Shown here piece by piece: positions 56,393 to 64,000 of a DNA stretch of 64,000 bases. The position numbers and the translations under genes are program-made. How positions within the stretch are numbered: position 1 is the stretch's first letter; each line of letters begins with the position of its first letter. Below the pieces are notes generated by a model. The model worked only from the letters and a program-made list of their open reading frames with translations, ran no database searches and was not told the DNA's origin. The stretch comes from an archaeon (GTDB lineage: Archaea; Nanobdellota; Nanobdellia; Woesearchaeales; GW2011-AR9), in NCBI GenBank assembly GCA_018697095.1, contig JABHSG010000004.1:124001-188000 (forward strand). The letters run 5' to 3'.

Positions 56393-57154
56393 ATGTTAGG
56401 AACACTTGCCCAAATTATTCTTGCAACATTCATTGTAAGCGCATTAGCTCTACTTGGAATATTCACTCTTTCCATGAAAGAAAAGCTTCTAAAAAGAATC
56501 CTTTTTGCTCTTGTATCACTTTCAGCTGGAGCTATGCTTGGTGGAGCTTTTTTACACTTAATCCCTGAAGCACTTGAAATCAGTCCAGCTGGGTCCCTAA
56601 GACCATTTATATTTATCATAATTGGATTCACTATTTTTTTCCTTGTAGAAAAAGTCTTACATTGGCACCACTGTCATAGTCCTCACCATCATAAAAAAAA
56701 CTCAAAACATCAAAGTTTTGCTTATATGAATTTATTTGGCGATGCTATTCACAATTTTATTGACGGTTTAATTATCGCTGCAAGTTTTGTAGCAGATGTT
56801 AATTTAGGTATTGCAACCACTATTGCAGTAGCTTTGCACGAAATCCCTCAAGAGATCAGCGATTTTGGTGTACTTTTATACGGTGGGTTCAAAAAAGGAA
56901 AAGCACTTTTTCTTAATTTTATAACAGCTCTTGCAGCAGTTCTTGGAGGAATCCTAGGATTCTTTTTATCATCAAACATCCAATCTGGATTAACAATTCT
57001 TCTGCCACTAGCAGCTGGTAGCTTAATTTACATCGCTGCAAGCGACCTTCTGCCTGAACTTAGAAAAGAAGAAGACACAGCCAGGTCACTAATTAGTTTT
57101 GGAATATTCATTCTTGGTATTGGCCTAATGTTCACCTTAAGCTATCTCGGATGA
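56393..57154 (+). CDS. ZIP family metal transporter
   Basis: GAFLHLIPEAL; HNFIDGLIIAASF; ALHEIPQEISDFGVLLYGG. Confidence 0.95.
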   Translation: MLGTLAQIILATFIVSALALLGIFTLSMKEKLLKRILFALVSLSAGAMLGGAFLHLIPEALEISPAGSLRPFIFIIIGFTIFFLVEKVLHWHHCHSPHHHKKNSKHQSFAYMNLFGDAIHNFIDGLIIAASFVADVNLGIATTIAVALHEIPQEISDFGVLLYGGFKKGKALFLNFITALAAVLGGILGFFLSSNIQSGLTILLPLAAGSLIYIAASDLLPELRKEEDTARSLISFGIFILGIGLMFTLSYLG

Positions 57155-57250
57155 TAAATAAATCAATTTCTTTCTATTTTCTTTAATCATGATATAGTCT
57201 GTATACTATATACCCAAGACATAAATACCAACAATAGCAAAAAATCCCTA

Positions 57251-57349
57251 ATGGAAAGAAACTTAAGACACTGTGCTGCCTGCAGAGGCGTAAGAAACTG
57301 TGGAAGCAACAACGGTTCTTGTTACAAACACATGCACTGCGATTGCTAA
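57251..57349 (+). CDS. Cys/His-rich 32-aa microprotein MERNLRHCAACRGVRNCGSNNGSCYKHMHCDC
   Basis: ATG...TAA ORF, 6 Cys and 3 His, TATA-like CTATATAC about 40 nt upstream. Confidence 0.55.
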   Translation: MERNLRHCAACRGVRNCGSNNGSCYKHMHCDC

Positions 57350-57384
57350 ATAAGTAATTTAAAAAAATAAAAAAATATTTCTAA

Positions 57385-57624
57385 CTAATTATTTTTAGCT
57401 GCAACTTTACCTATCCAAATAGTTGCAAAAACAGCTAGAATTGTCACAAAAATTGCATAAACCCAAGGTCCACCTGAGCTAAGCGCACATAAAGCTCCAG
57501 CACCTTCACTACCACAAGGTCCAACAAATAATGCTTTGATTGCATCATTCCATGCAAGCGCAGCCACAAGCCCAAATGCTGCAGTCAATAATGCAGCTAA
57601 TTTTTCAATAACATCTTTTTTCAT
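57385..57624 (-). CDS. DUF5654-like small membrane protein
   Basis: EKLAALLTAAFGLVAALAWNDAIKALF...YAIFVTILAVFATIWI. Confidence 0.75.
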   Translation of the reverse strand: MKKDVIEKLAALLTAAFGLVAALAWNDAIKALFVGPCGSEGAGALCALSSGGPWVYAIFVTILAVFATIWIGKVAAKNN

Positions 57625-57727
57625 ATATTAATCACCAAAAAGATATAATCTAAATTTTTATTTTAAACTATCTTAATAAAACACCAAAGTAGTTTTTATA
57701 AACCCAAAAATAATTTTATTTAATAAC

Positions 57728-59158
57728 ATGGTTTCTTATACTCACGACATCATTGTGATCGGCGCAGGTTCAGGTGGCCTTAACATAGCTGGGTTCATGA
57801 ACAAAGCAGGATTCAACGTTCTTCTTGTTGATAAAACTGACAAATCAATTGGTGGAGACTGTCTTAATTTTGGCTGTGTCCCAAGTAAAGCCTTAATCAA
57901 CACTTCTCATATAATCAATAGCGCAAAACAAGCGCAACGCTTTGGTCTTAAAATCAGCGGAACTACTGACATCAAAAAAATCATGAAATATGTTGATAAC
58001 AAAAAAGAAACTATTCGTAAACACGAAAACGCCAGCTACTTTAGAAAAAATGGTATGGATGTTAAATTAGGACTTGCCAAATTCACTGGAAAAAACAGCA
58101 TAACTATCGGCAATAGCAAAAAACAATACCAAGCAAAATATATTATTTTAGCAACTGGTGCTAGACCACGTCTTCTCAAACTCAAAGGTATTGAAAAAGT
58201 AAAATACGAAACAAATGAAACTATTTTCAATCTTAAAATTCTTCCAAAAAAAATGCTAATAGTAGGCGCAGGTCCTATTGGAATCGAGCTTGGTCAAGCT
58301 TTCCAGCGTATGGGCAGCCAAGTAACAGTAATTGAAAAAGGCGAAAAATTTCTACCAAAAGAAGATCCTGACATTGCTAAAGTCTTGCAAGACAAAATTC
58401 AAAAAGAAGGTATGAAAATTCATTTTCACTGCGAAACAATTGAATTTACAAATAAAAACACCTTAAAAGTAAGAGATACTAAAACAAAAAAAACTCTTGA
58501 TTTCAAATTTGATACAATTCTTGTAAGTATCGGTCGACAACTAAACATTGACAACCTAAACTTAAAAGCCGCTAACATTCAACTTGACGAATCTAAAAAT
58601 CGTCTCAAAGTCGACAAATATTTACGAACAACAAACAAAAACATATTTGTTTGCGGAGATGTTGCAGGTTCTTATCAATTTACACACACAGCAGAGATGC
58701 ATGCAGCAGTAATACTTAGAAACTTCTTTACCCCACGTATTTTTTGGAAAAAAATGAATTATGACAAAATTGCTTGGGTAACATATACTGATCCTGAGAT
58801 TGCCACTTTTGGACTAAACACTGAGCAGCTACAAAAAAGAAAAATCCAATTCGAAGAGATGATTCATGATTTCAAAACTGATGATCGAGCCATAGCTACT
58901 GAAAGTACAGAGGGTAAAGTCAAATTATATATTTCAAAAAAAGGTAGAATTCTTGGCGGAACTATGATTGGGAAACACGCAGGAGAACTAATGCAAGAAT
59001 TAATACTCGCAAACTCAGCAAACCTGCACATCAAACATTTCATGAACAAGGTTTACCCATACCCAACAGCTTCTAGAATTAACAAATATACCTTAAGACC
59101 TTACTTTGCAAGAAAACTAAATAACTTCAGCAAAAAAATAATAAAACTTCTATACTAA
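57728..59158 (+). CDS. class I pyridine nucleotide-disulfide oxidoreductase (mercuric reductase / dihydrolipoyl dehydrogenase-like)
   Basis: IVIGAGSGGLNIA; GGDCLNFGCVPSKALI redox motif; second GxGxxG NAD(P) motif; FVCGDVAGSYQFTHTAEMHAAV. Confidence 0.93.
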   Translation: MVSYTHDIIVIGAGSGGLNIAGFMNKAGFNVLLVDKTDKSIGGDCLNFGCVPSKALINTSHIINSAKQAQRFGLKISGTTDIKKIMKYVDNKKETIRKHENASYFRKNGMDVKLGLAKFTGKNSITIGNSKKQYQAKYIILATGARPRLLKLKGIEKVKYETNETIFNLKILPKKMLIVGAGPIGIELGQAFQRMGSQVTVIEKGEKFLPKEDPDIAKVLQDKIQKEGMKIHFHCETIEFTNKNTLKVRDTKTKKTLDFKFDTILVSIGRQLNIDNLNLKAANIQLDESKNRLKVDKYLRTTNKNIFVCGDVAGSYQFTHTAEMHAAVILRNFFTPRIFWKKMNYDKIAWVTYTDPEIATFGLNTEQLQKRKIQFEEMIHDFKTDDRAIATESTEGKVKLYISKKGRILGGTMIGKHAGELMQELILANSANLHIKHFMNKVYPYPTASRINKYTLRPYFARKLNNFSKKIIKLLY

Positions 59159-59179
59159 AAATAACCTTAAATGATTAAA

Positions 59180-59698
59180 TTAAGAAATATAAGGCAAAAC
59201 AATTGCTATTTGTGCTGCATACCCTGTTGTTTTTCCAACAAGACTTGCACCACGACTAATTGGACTCCCCGCAACTTCAGCACGGAACTTCTCATTTACA
59301 GACATTTTACCAAATTTATCACTACCAGCAAGTATGCTAGCAAGCCCTCCCATAGTAGTACTAATTGATTGCAACATTCCGTTTGTAAAACCAGCAATTG
59401 CCTTGTAAGCAACTGATCCTTGTTCAACATTTTGCGCATTTTTAGCTGCAGATCTTTGGCCTTCACTTAAAGCTCTACTAATTCTAGGATCATTTTCAGC
59501 CTTCAATAACAAAACCTGCCTAGCTGAAGAAGCATAAGCGAATGCTGCAACACCTCCTAATGTCAAATAAGTAGTGGCAAGTGGTACATCAACTGAATCG
59601 CCAGTCACATTTTCATAAGCCAATCCAATACCAGCTACAGCAATAGTCGCTAAGACAATTCGTCCAGCTTTTAGAGTAGATAATCTATCAAATGTCAT
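59180..59698 (-). CDS. hypothetical membrane-associated protein
   Basis: 172-aa ORF with hydrophobic segments. Confidence 0.55.
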   Translation of the reverse strand: MTFDRLSTLKAGRIVLATIAVAGIGLAYENVTGDSVDVPLATTYLTLGGVAAFAYASSARQVLLLKAENDPRISRALSEGQRSAAKNAQNVEQGSVAYKAIAGFTNGMLQSISTTMGGLASILAGSDKFGKMSVNEKFRAEVAGSPISRGASLVGKTTGYAAQIAIVLPYIS

Positions 59699-59755
59699 TA
59701 ACTAGTGAAAATAAAACCTTATTTATAAAACTCACCAAACAAAACAATAACTAAA

Positions 59756-60199
59756 ATGGCACTACAATCTTTTTACATTCCAATTGCAACAGTTTTAGCA
59801 GTAACTTCTTCGCAACTAATCAAACTTGCAATCAATCTAAAAAATAGTAAATCATACGCATACGAAGCACTTTTCAAAGAATATGGTGGTATGCCTTCAA
59901 CGCATTCAGCATTAGTAGTATCTACAACAAGCGCAATTTTTTTTCTTGAAGGATTTTCAACACTTTTTTGGCTTGCAGTGTTCTGGGCAGCAATTACTAT
60001 TGCGGACGCTATGGCAGCTAAATGGTACTTTGGATTACGTGACCAGTTTGTTAACGAAATGTATAAACTAATTCCAAAAAGCAAACATAAGGAATTAAAA
60101 GAGTTTGAAATAAATGTTGGTCATAGCAAGTTAGAGATTCTAGCTGGAGCAATTCTAGGCACATTTGTCAGTTACATAACACTCCTACTCATCTTCTAA
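59756..60199 (+). CDS. divergent PAP2 family (DUF212) protein
   Basis: YGGMPSTHSALVVSTTSAIFF; ITIADAMAAKW; GHSKLEILAGAILG. Confidence 0.88.
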   Translation: MALQSFYIPIATVLAVTSSQLIKLAINLKNSKSYAYEALFKEYGGMPSTHSALVVSTTSAIFFLEGFSTLFWLAVFWAAITIADAMAAKWYFGLRDQFVNEMYKLIPKSKHKELKEFEINVGHSKLEILAGAILGTFVSYITLLLIF

Positions 60200-60276
60200 G
60201 AACCTAAACTTATCAGTTAGTAACACCATAATTAATCAAGCTAAGATTTATATAAAAAAATAAACCTGACAGATCT

Positions 60277-60900
60277 ATGATTAAAGCAGTTATTTTCGAT
60301 TTTGACGGTGTTATCCATGACACCTTTGATTTTAATTTAAAATGGTTAAATCATTTTGTGAATGATAATTTTAAGCCATTAACAAATCAAGAATTTAGAG
60401 ATTTACACAATGGTAACAGCTATAATTTAAGAATAAAAAACCCAAAACTAAAAGACATAAACTACGTTGAATATAGAAAGGTAACAGCAAAGGCTAGAGG
60501 AGAATTTCAAATTGAACCTCAAATATTCAAAGAGATAAAAAATTTAGAAGAAAAATTTCAACTATTCATTGTAAGTTCAGCAGGAGAACAAGGAATTATT
60601 AATTATCTTAATAATAACAATATAATAAACTCATTCAAAGAAATTCTCGGAGCTGAAACCCACAGAAGTAAAGAAGTAAAACTACAAACTGTTCTAAATA
60701 AATACAATCTAAGCAATAACACCCTTTTCATAACAGATACAACTGGAGATATTTTAGAAGCTCATAAAGTAAATATCAAAACTCTCGCTGTAGACTTTGG
60801 CTTCCACAGTAAAGATCACCTTCAAACAGCAAAACCTCACAAGATAATCTCTTGCCTAAGCGAGATTAATCAAATAATCAAAGAACTAAATAATAGCTAA
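60277..60900 (+). CDS. HAD-family hydrolase
   Basis: AVIFDFDGVIHDTFDFN; LFITDTTGDILEAHKV. Confidence 0.88.
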   Translation: MIKAVIFDFDGVIHDTFDFNLKWLNHFVNDNFKPLTNQEFRDLHNGNSYNLRIKNPKLKDINYVEYRKVTAKARGEFQIEPQIFKEIKNLEEKFQLFIVSSAGEQGIINYLNNNNIINSFKEILGAETHRSKEVKLQTVLNKYNLSNNTLFITDTTGDILEAHKVNIKTLAVDFGFHSKDHLQTAKPHKIISCLSEINQIIKELNNS

Positions 60901-61640
60901 TCTTTAAACTCAACTTCAGCCAAACAAAGATAATGATCAGCCTTTCCTTTAATAATTCTAGAATTTACAACTTTAAAATCAGAAGAAACAAGTATCTTAT
61001 CAATTTCTTGATCATGCCAATCAGTTGCCCCTTCTGGAACTATTTGTTTAAATCCAGATGACAATAATTCTTCGCACATAAATTCATGATCAGAATAATT
61101 CAAATCTACACCCAAGATAGTAGGTCCTTTTTTTTCAGAAACTATTTCAAATATTTCATTTTTCAAAGCCATAATCTGCTCTTCAGAAAAAGAATCACCA
61201 AACACTCTAAATGGAAACAAATGACTACTTAAAACAGAAATCGATTTACCTAAAACTTCAATATCTGCTAAAACAAATCCTTTGTCATGTAATTCTACTT
61301 GTTTTCCTTTATACTCTGCAACTAATTTTGGGTTTGTAACAAGCTTCAATTCACAATTAGTCAAAGAAAATTTACTCAAAATTGCAATGGATAATTTTTG
61401 TCCAGAAACAATATGTGAGTTTGCATGCGTAAATATAACATATTTCATTCCAAGTGAATCAGCTATCTTAGCTGCTTGATTATCTAAGTCACTCAAATAA
61501 TGAACTTCTTGTAAACAGACCAGATCAGCATCAATTTTACGTAAAGAATCAATAAAATAATCTAAGTCAGATATATCATACTTTTTAGTTTCAGGATTTA
61601 ATACAAATCCACCACCAATGTTCCAAGTAGCTACTTTCAT
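60897..61640 (-). CDS. endonuclease/exonuclease/phosphatase family protein
   Basis: VATWNIGGGF; LVCLQEVHYL; LGVDLNYSDHEF; IDKILVSSDFKV. Confidence 0.9.
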   Translation of the reverse strand: MKVATWNIGGGFVLNPETKKYDISDLDYFIDSLRKIDADLVCLQEVHYLSDLDNQAAKIADSLGMKYVIFTHANSHIVSGQKLSIAILSKFSLTNCELKLVTNPKLVAEYKGKQVELHDKGFVLADIEVLGKSISVLSSHLFPFRVFGDSFSEEQIMALKNEIFEIVSEKKGPTILGVDLNYSDHEFMCEELLSSGFKQIVPEGATDWHDQEIDKILVSSDFKVVNSRIIKGKADHYLCLAEVEFKD

Positions 61641-61694
61641 AAAACATTCACAACATCAATGCAATATAAATTTAACCAAACTAAAATTAACTAC

Positions 61695-62372
61695 TCATTT
61701 TTCAGAATTCCAAATTCCACGTAAAAACCCAGCTCTCCCACTACCTTCTTCGTAAAGTTTGTATCTTGTTGTTCGCTTTTGAGCATAGTTTTGATGCTCT
61801 TCTTCAGCTTCATAAAAAGCGCCTACAGCAAGTATCTCAGTAACAAAAGCAGAATCACCAAAACGTTTACTCTCTTCTTGCTCTTTTTTAGTCTTCAAGG
61901 CAATCTCTTTTTGTGCTTCATTATGATAATAAATCGCAGTTGTATATTGATTTCCACGGTCTGCAAACTGTCCCCCGGAATCAGTTGGATCTATTTGTCT
62001 CCAAAAAATATTCAAAACTTCTTCATACGAAACAATTGCAGGGTCAAATGTAATACGCACACTTTCTCGATGCCCAGTATCACCACCTACAACTTCATAA
62101 TAAGAAGCAGTAGAAGCATCTCCACCTGTATAGCCACTTGTAGCAGAAATAATTCCATCCCCACCATCGAATGCAGCTTCAATACACCAAAAACAACCCC
62201 CAGCAAGGGTTGCAACTTCATACCCACTTTCTTCCATTATCTCTTCCCAAAAATCATTATTATCAACATCACTACTACATCCAACTAACAAAAAACTTAA
62301 ACTAAAAACAATCAAACACATCAAAACTATAACAAAATATTTCTTCATAATAACAAACAAACAATTACTCAT
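61695..62372 (-). CDS. msrA: peptide methionine sulfoxide reductase MsrA with lipoprotein-like signal
   Basis: LSFLLVGCSSD lipobox-like; GGCFWCIEAAFDG...TSGYTGG...YYEVVGGDTGHRESVRITFDP. Confidence 0.95.
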   Translation of the reverse strand: MSNCLFVIMKKYFVIVLMCLIVFSLSFLLVGCSSDVDNNDFWEEIMEESGYEVATLAGGCFWCIEAAFDGGDGIISATSGYTGGDASTASYYEVVGGDTGHRESVRITFDPAIVSYEEVLNIFWRQIDPTDSGGQFADRGNQYTTAIYYHNEAQKEIALKTKKEQEESKRFGDSAFVTEILAVGAFYEAEEEHQNYAQKRTTRYKLYEEGSGRAGFLRGIWNSEK

Positions 62373-62385
62373 ATAAAACTAGTGA

Positions 62386-62652
62386 TTAAGAAAAATTATC
62401 TTCATGCCTAACATAAAGTCCTTGAAGTCCAGGTAATCTTTCTCCAGAAGAATGATATGCTGTACCAAAAGTGATAGAGCCACGAGCACTAAACAAATCA
62501 ATAAATGGATCATCATCACTTCCACGCCGTACATTTGCAATAAAATCCCATCCATAAAGCTCAAACATTTTCTGTTGTGCAGGAACTACTTCAGAAATTG
62601 GTCTTCTTATATCCCTATCTACACGTTCATACATAAAAAGCAAAAATAACAC
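62386..62652 (-). CDS. hypothetical protein
   Basis: 88-aa ORF; MYERVD is a likely start. Confidence 0.45.
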   Translation of the reverse strand: MLFLLFMYERVDRDIRRPISEVVPAQQKMFELYGWDFIANVRRGSDDDPFIDLFSARGSITFGTAYHSSGERLPGLQGLYVRHEDNFS

Positions 62653-62760
62653 TTTCTTTAAAAACGTATTGACTAAAATTCCATATTAATTCCCACTACA
62701 TTAACCGTAATCTTAATAAACAAAAACACTGTCATTCTCGAGGTAAAGGGGTGCAAAAGG

Positions 62761-64000
62761 GTGGTAAAACAAAAGCACATAGCTATAGCCTTAGCGCTAG
62801 CCTTATGCATGGTTGCTTTTTCTTTGCCATTTCTGATAGGAAACCCTCTTGAAAACATAGGTTCTAGTATCACTGCAGCTGCTATTGGTATCCCTTCTAA
62901 CATTGTAGCACTCCCTGAAGAAAATGATCAAGAGACAAAAAATTCTATAGAAATTACCCCAGATGAAGAGCAAAGTAATGATATCCCAAGCCCACAATTA
63001 CCAAATACTATAGAAGAAGAAGAAGAAACTCAAAACCCAAATGAAAGTAATTCAGAACAAATAGAAAAAGACAAATCTCAATCGCCAGGCAATTCAATTT
63101 CTGCAATAGGTGAACAACTATCAATAACAGAAGTTTCTGATATCAACCTAACAACAATCACCTTAATTTATCCTACAGAAAATATCAATGTAACACAACA
63201 CGAATTTTTTAACGTGACAGTGAATCTAACTTGTGCTAGTGGTTATTGTGGAGAACTTAATGCAACTCTTGATCCACCAGCTACAATCTACAATTTTTCT
63301 GTTTGTAGTGCAACTGGTGTTTCTGGACCAAGCGAAGCAAATTGTAACACTTCATATTCTGGAACAGATTTAGAAGGACTAGTAACAGTTTCTGGTGGGA
63401 TTCAAAACTGGACTGTTCCAAGTACTGGTACTTATACTATCTCAGCTCAAGGTGCATCAGGCGTTCAAGGTGGAAGTGGAAGTGGTGCTGGCGCACATGG
63501 GGCATTAATGATTGGTGAATTTGCATTAACTAGTGGCGATGTTATCAGCGTACTAGTTGGTCAATTAGGTTTACGCGATGGCACTTATGGTGGTGGTGGT
63601 GGTGGAGGAACTTTTGTAATAGATTCTACTAATGATGATATTTTAGTAATCGCAGGTGGTGGTGGTGGTGCAAGTATTCGTTCATCAACATATACTGCTG
63701 GCCGTGATGCGACAACTACTATAGCTGGAACAAATGGTTCTCGGGATTCAGTTTTAGATGCAAATGCACCTGGATCTAATGGTGCTGGTGGGGCAACTTC
63801 CACAAATGGTGGTGGTGCTGGTGCTGGTTACTCTGGAGATGGAGCAGATTCTCAATCCAATTCTGGTGGTCATTCCTATCTAAATGGTGCTGCAGGTGGA
63901 GATAGTAGTTCTGGAAACTCAGATGGTGGATTTGGTGGTGGAGGTGCTGGTTACGGTGGTGGCGGTGGTGGTGGTGGTTACAATGGTGCTGGTGCTGGTG
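62761..64000 (+). CDS. exported surface protein with glycine-rich (ALK/LTK GRD-like, Gly_rich_2-like) domain, truncated at window end
   Basis: GTG start after GAGGTAAAGGGG; signal-like AIALALALCMVAFSLPFL; WTVPSTGTYTISAQGASGVQGG...GGGGGGGTFVI...LVIAGGGGGASIRS...GGFGGGGAGYGGGGGGGGYNGAG; frame open to edge. Confidence 0.75.
   Translation, partial: MVKQKHIAIALALALCMVAFSLPFLIGNPLENIGSSITAAAIGIPSNIVALPEENDQETKNSIEITPDEEQSNDIPSPQLPNTIEEEEETQNPNESNSEQIEKDKSQSPGNSISAIGEQLSITEVSDINLTTITLIYPTENINVTQHEFFNVTVNLTCASGYCGELNATLDPPATIYNFSVCSATGVSGPSEANCNTSYSGTDLEGLVTVSGGIQNWTVPSTGTYTISAQGASGVQGGSGSGAGAHGALMIGEFALTSGDVISVLVGQLGLRDGTYGGGGGGGTFVIDSTNDDILVIAGGGGGASIRSSTYTAGRDATTTIAGTNGSRDSVLDANAPGSNGAGGATSTNGGGAGAGYSGDGADSQSNSGGHSYLNGAAGGDSSSGNSDGGFGGGGAGYGGGGGGGGYNGAGAG

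Noticed and set aside
63585-63803. Minus-strand proline-rich ORF (PPPPPP)
   Set aside because: Antisense shadow of the glycine-rich GGN/GGT codons of the surface protein on the plus strand.

Overview
AT-rich archaeal chromosomal window. DPANN/Woesearchaeota-like affiliation is my inference from an intron-containing tRNA, TFS, Tyw3, DUF2073, ZPR1, DUF5654 and TrmB-like content plus many short orphan genes. No rRNA, CRISPR array, transposase or recognisable phage block was seen. Main points: (1) an oxidative pentose phosphate operon (tal - SIS isomerase - zwf - gnd), unusual for archaea, running into cytochrome b5-like and DoxX membrane genes, with 6-phosphogluconolactonase elsewhere in the window; (2) a dense oxidative-stress inventory (two peroxiredoxins, nitroreductase, Fe/Mn-SOD, thioredoxin, lipoprotein MsrA, disulfide flavoprotein); (3) an FHA-caspase (metacaspase-like) fusion protein; (4) several probable unannotated structured RNAs, the best at about 29612-29715 with its own TATA box; (5) a tRNA-Gly(UCC) with a 43-nt canonical BHB intron; (6) unannotated microproteins, including a Cys/His-rich 32-aa peptide next to a ZIP transporter; (7) three apparent +1-restorable frameshifts (PIN, ICMT-like, GGR-like FAD enzyme); (8) membrane-tethered wHTH regulators, an acidic DDFAYG-repeat exported protein, an RsuA-type pseudouridine synthase with an RS-like tail, a eukaryote-like NT5C3 nucleotidase, bacterial-type GpsA, and a surface protein with an ALK-like glycine-rich domain at the right edge. 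All family calls come from motif reading only; no searches were run.
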